Source of the DNA: Anopheles merus
Taxonomy: Eukaryota > Arthropoda > Insecta > Diptera > Culicidae
Assembly: GCF_017562075.2 (NCBI RefSeq)
Contig: NC_054085.1
Span: 21,302,808-21,366,807 of the forward strand
Reading direction: 5' to 3'
DNA: 64,000 nucleotides
Made by a program: the position numbers and the translations under genes. The number at the start of each line of letters is the position of its first letter. Position 1 is the stretch's first letter. Below the pieces are notes generated by a model. It was not told where the DNA came from and ran no database searches. It saw only the letters and a list, made by a program, of their open reading frames with translations. Positions 61,308 through 64,000 of this stretch are shown here, one piece after another.

Positions 61308-64000
61308 TTAACCAACCCAGGATTGGATTTTTAATTGAATAGCTATTGGCATTTGAGGCTTTCTAAATATATAGATCATGTAAGCTATAATCCTCAGCAA
61401 AGGATCTATTTCAACAGATTTTTATGGTAAATTTACAATCAAACTGACTGTCGCATCTTCAGTTAAAAGGTAAAAAATGCTCAGTGCTTTACGATTTCAG
61501 CATGTGCTTGTCAATAGTAGTTAATTAATTCTTAGTATATCAGACAATTATGTATGTCATATTATTGTGAAAATCAGAAAAAGAACCTTTATTCCTTTAA
61601 TTTTCCTCTAAATTCCTTTAATTAATCTTAATTTTCTCCAGTCATCAAAGTTCTAGCGAAAGCATCAGTTTATTCGTCAAGAAGTAATGGATGCATCGTC
61701 CAAAACCTGATCGATTAGAATCATGTATATATTTGATGTTCTCATTTGATTACGTTTTATTCATTATGGTGGCTTTCAATCGTAGCATCACTAATACATT
61801 AACTGACCCTGATTGTGATATCCATGATGTTTGTAGATTCCTATGGAGTTTGGAATGGGTATCTCCATAGGATGAGAGATTGTTGTTTGTTTGTTGTATC
61901 TATTTATTATTCTATTTATCTATTTATCATTTGACATAATAGACTGAACAGATAGATCTTTAGTAATTAATGGTTCTATGTGTTATTCCATAAAGGAATT
62001 AGCAGGAAGGAATTTTATTCGGTAGTCTAGTTTCGTAGGTTCTTATTACGATAATTAACCAGACGCTTGCCTTGCGGATGCTGGATACTGAATAAATTGT
62101 ATCGTCAGACTCACAGATGCCTCAAAATGGCAGAAAAATCAAATTCAGGTGTAAAAATAAGTACCTGTCCTTCAACCAAAAAAAGATAAAAGCATTGAAG
62201 CGGCCAAATACAGAAAATTAATGAGCTAATTTCGTGTTTAAACACTTACCCATAAATATCTGCTGTGAATGAAATACACATGTTCATTGTGTCTTTTATT
62301 TACTGCACACAGTTCTGATTCGCCTGTATAAAAATCTAAAAAACCAACGTTGTCGCAGGTTTACACCATGCACATTTTCTTAAAAAAGATACTTAAACTT
62401 AGTTGAAACCAAAATATTATACGTTTTTATCCAAAACTTTCTGAGCTACAGGCTGTCGAAGTACAAACTTTGTGTTTTTTCCCAAATTTGAGCTATTTTT
62501 CGACCGAATATAAACCACATTATTTTAGTAAATAATGGTCAGATTTTGATAATCATATGTCGTTGGAAAGGTTTTTTGTCGTACTTTGATGTTATGTCTG
62601 AATATTTAGCAAAAAGTTGGTTTTAAAGTTCATAAATGATTGAAAACCAAACATCACTGCTGAATTTTTTGGATATTTTCATTTTGGAGATTTCACTCCT
62701 GAGTCGTATATCATAAGAAAGATCAACATTTTTCCTACGTTTTGTCGTTAAAATTAACTGCCACCATCCGCAACCCCGAATATTTTTAATTTTTTTCTTG
62801 AAAATAGCGCGAGCGATTTCGACATGTGTTGTTGTAGAAGCCATACAGCACCAGTATCCGACTACCTGTCAAAATCGGGTATTTGAAACAAACAGGCAAA
62901 AAACAAAGCTGATGAGAGAAAAAACAGTTTTAAAAAGGTCGCAAGATAGGAATCAGCTCTTTTCAAAACCAACCATGAAAAACACAACTTTTTTAGCGCG
63001 TAATACTTTAAAAATTCATTTTCAGTAAGAAACTTATTCCGCCTTCGTTTTAATTCCTAACAATTAGTGTCGATGCTGTTAACTGATACGCAATAATGCA
63101 ATGTTGTGAGCGATCATTATTACGTTATTCGCTATCTTGACGATTTTAGTATAGGACTGCTCTGTATAGTAAGAGCAATTGTATTGAATAAAGAAAAACT
63201 GCAATAGCACGAGGAATTGATTTTCATCCCGGCGTTTGTATGGCTGTTGCACTGTCCACTGTGCATTGGAGTTAGATCAACAAACAACGGCATAATATTC
63301 TTTGCGTGCCCTACTTTTCGAAAAGTCTGATCAATAAAAATGTTGTTGTTTATTCTTTTATATCTTAAAATTCGGAAGCATTATCTCTTTTGATCACCAC
63401 CTTTTCATTTCAGTTGCATTTAAAATACTTCTTTTCTTACAATAGATATTAAACAATCAGCTCAAACAGACAGTCCCTTTGACATGTTGTATAATTGACC
63501 TTATTTTGAACGCAAAACCAAAATGAGTCAGGCTTTAAAATGTCTACTAGTTTGCTCCAAAACTAGTTTCGGGTTGATATATTATCTAATTTAAATGGTA
63601 TAAACTGACAATTTTAGATTGATTAACAACGCATTACATGAATCGACTCATTTAACAATACTTAATATGGTGTCCATTAAATTAACTTACCCATGTTCCC
63701 ATCATTAACTTCTGTCATTAACTCCACCACCCCTAGGAAGCGGCTAAAGCCCAAACACACACACAAAAAATCAAACCACACCACCTGTACCAACAAAAAC
63801 AGCCAAAGCTGCTCAAAACTATATCCTTCCCTCGCTGTCGCTAGTTGTTGCCATTGCTTAATCCGGCTACTAAAACACGCGACACGAAACGCGCCCCACA
63901 GTTTTATGTTTCCCGTCCCAAATCGGATGAACCAACCATATTTAAGCTTTATTGGCAGGAGCATTAAAGAAACTGAAACCTTTAAACTGTCGCGCGATTG
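61308..64000. other. Unique AT-rich interval to the window end
   Basis: Mostly AT-rich with no supported gene. One possible minus strand coding first exon at 63718-63691 is discussed in the findings. Confidence 0.45.

Overview
The window looks like euchromatic insect DNA, most likely from an anopheline mosquito. The reasons are one intron-poor, GC-rich gene in a large AT-rich non-coding landscape, short tRNA-derived SINEs, many small TA-flanked inverted-repeat elements, and a leucine-rich-repeat receptor closely resembling the dipteran Capricious/Tartan family. The species assignment is inference.

Only one gene can be supported with confidence. It is a + strand type I membrane LRR protein (ATG 19535, TAG 21230-21232) with a signal peptide, LRRNT, 14 LRRs, LRRCT, one membrane segment and a short tail ending -VTEL. 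A short intron (19135-19325) in its 5' leader and a seven-codon uORF are visible. The most striking feature lies just after its stop. The TAG is followed by CTA, then ten bases after the stop by a perfect 8-bp GC hairpin, and the same frame stays open for 315 more codons to 22180. This combination predicts stop-codon readthrough that would cover the PDZ-type C-terminus with a His/Pro/Asp-rich tail.

Layout. 1-2.48 kb: AT-rich DNA with a degenerate GATTCATGAATC minisatellite and a SINE fragment. 2.51 kb: a textbook recursive (zero-length exon) splice site on the + strand, suggesting that a long + strand intron crosses here, possibly a 5' intron of the LRR gene. 2.5-18.9 kb: unique non-coding DNA, microsatellites and two copies of an inverted-repeat element. 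19-22.2 kb: the LRR gene. 22.2-29.24 kb: non-coding, ending in a strongly A-rich + strand segment with three Pumilio-type motifs and an AATAAA, which looks like a 3' UTR end. 31.9-32.75 kb: a large compound AAT/ATC trinucleotide array. 33-44.5 kb: MITEs, SINEs and a 27-29-bp minisatellite. 44.5-64 kb: unique AT-rich DNA with a foldback element carrying an 8-bp target duplication, pogo-like MITEs, more minisatellites and the 3' end of a non-LTR retrotransposon. There are no rRNA genes, no convincing true tRNA genes and no CRISPR arrays.

The gene and its surroundings fit a developmentally regulated cell-recognition receptor in a gene-poor regulatory domain. Most other open frames are chance products of microsatellites, GC-rich antisense frames or low-complexity DNA.
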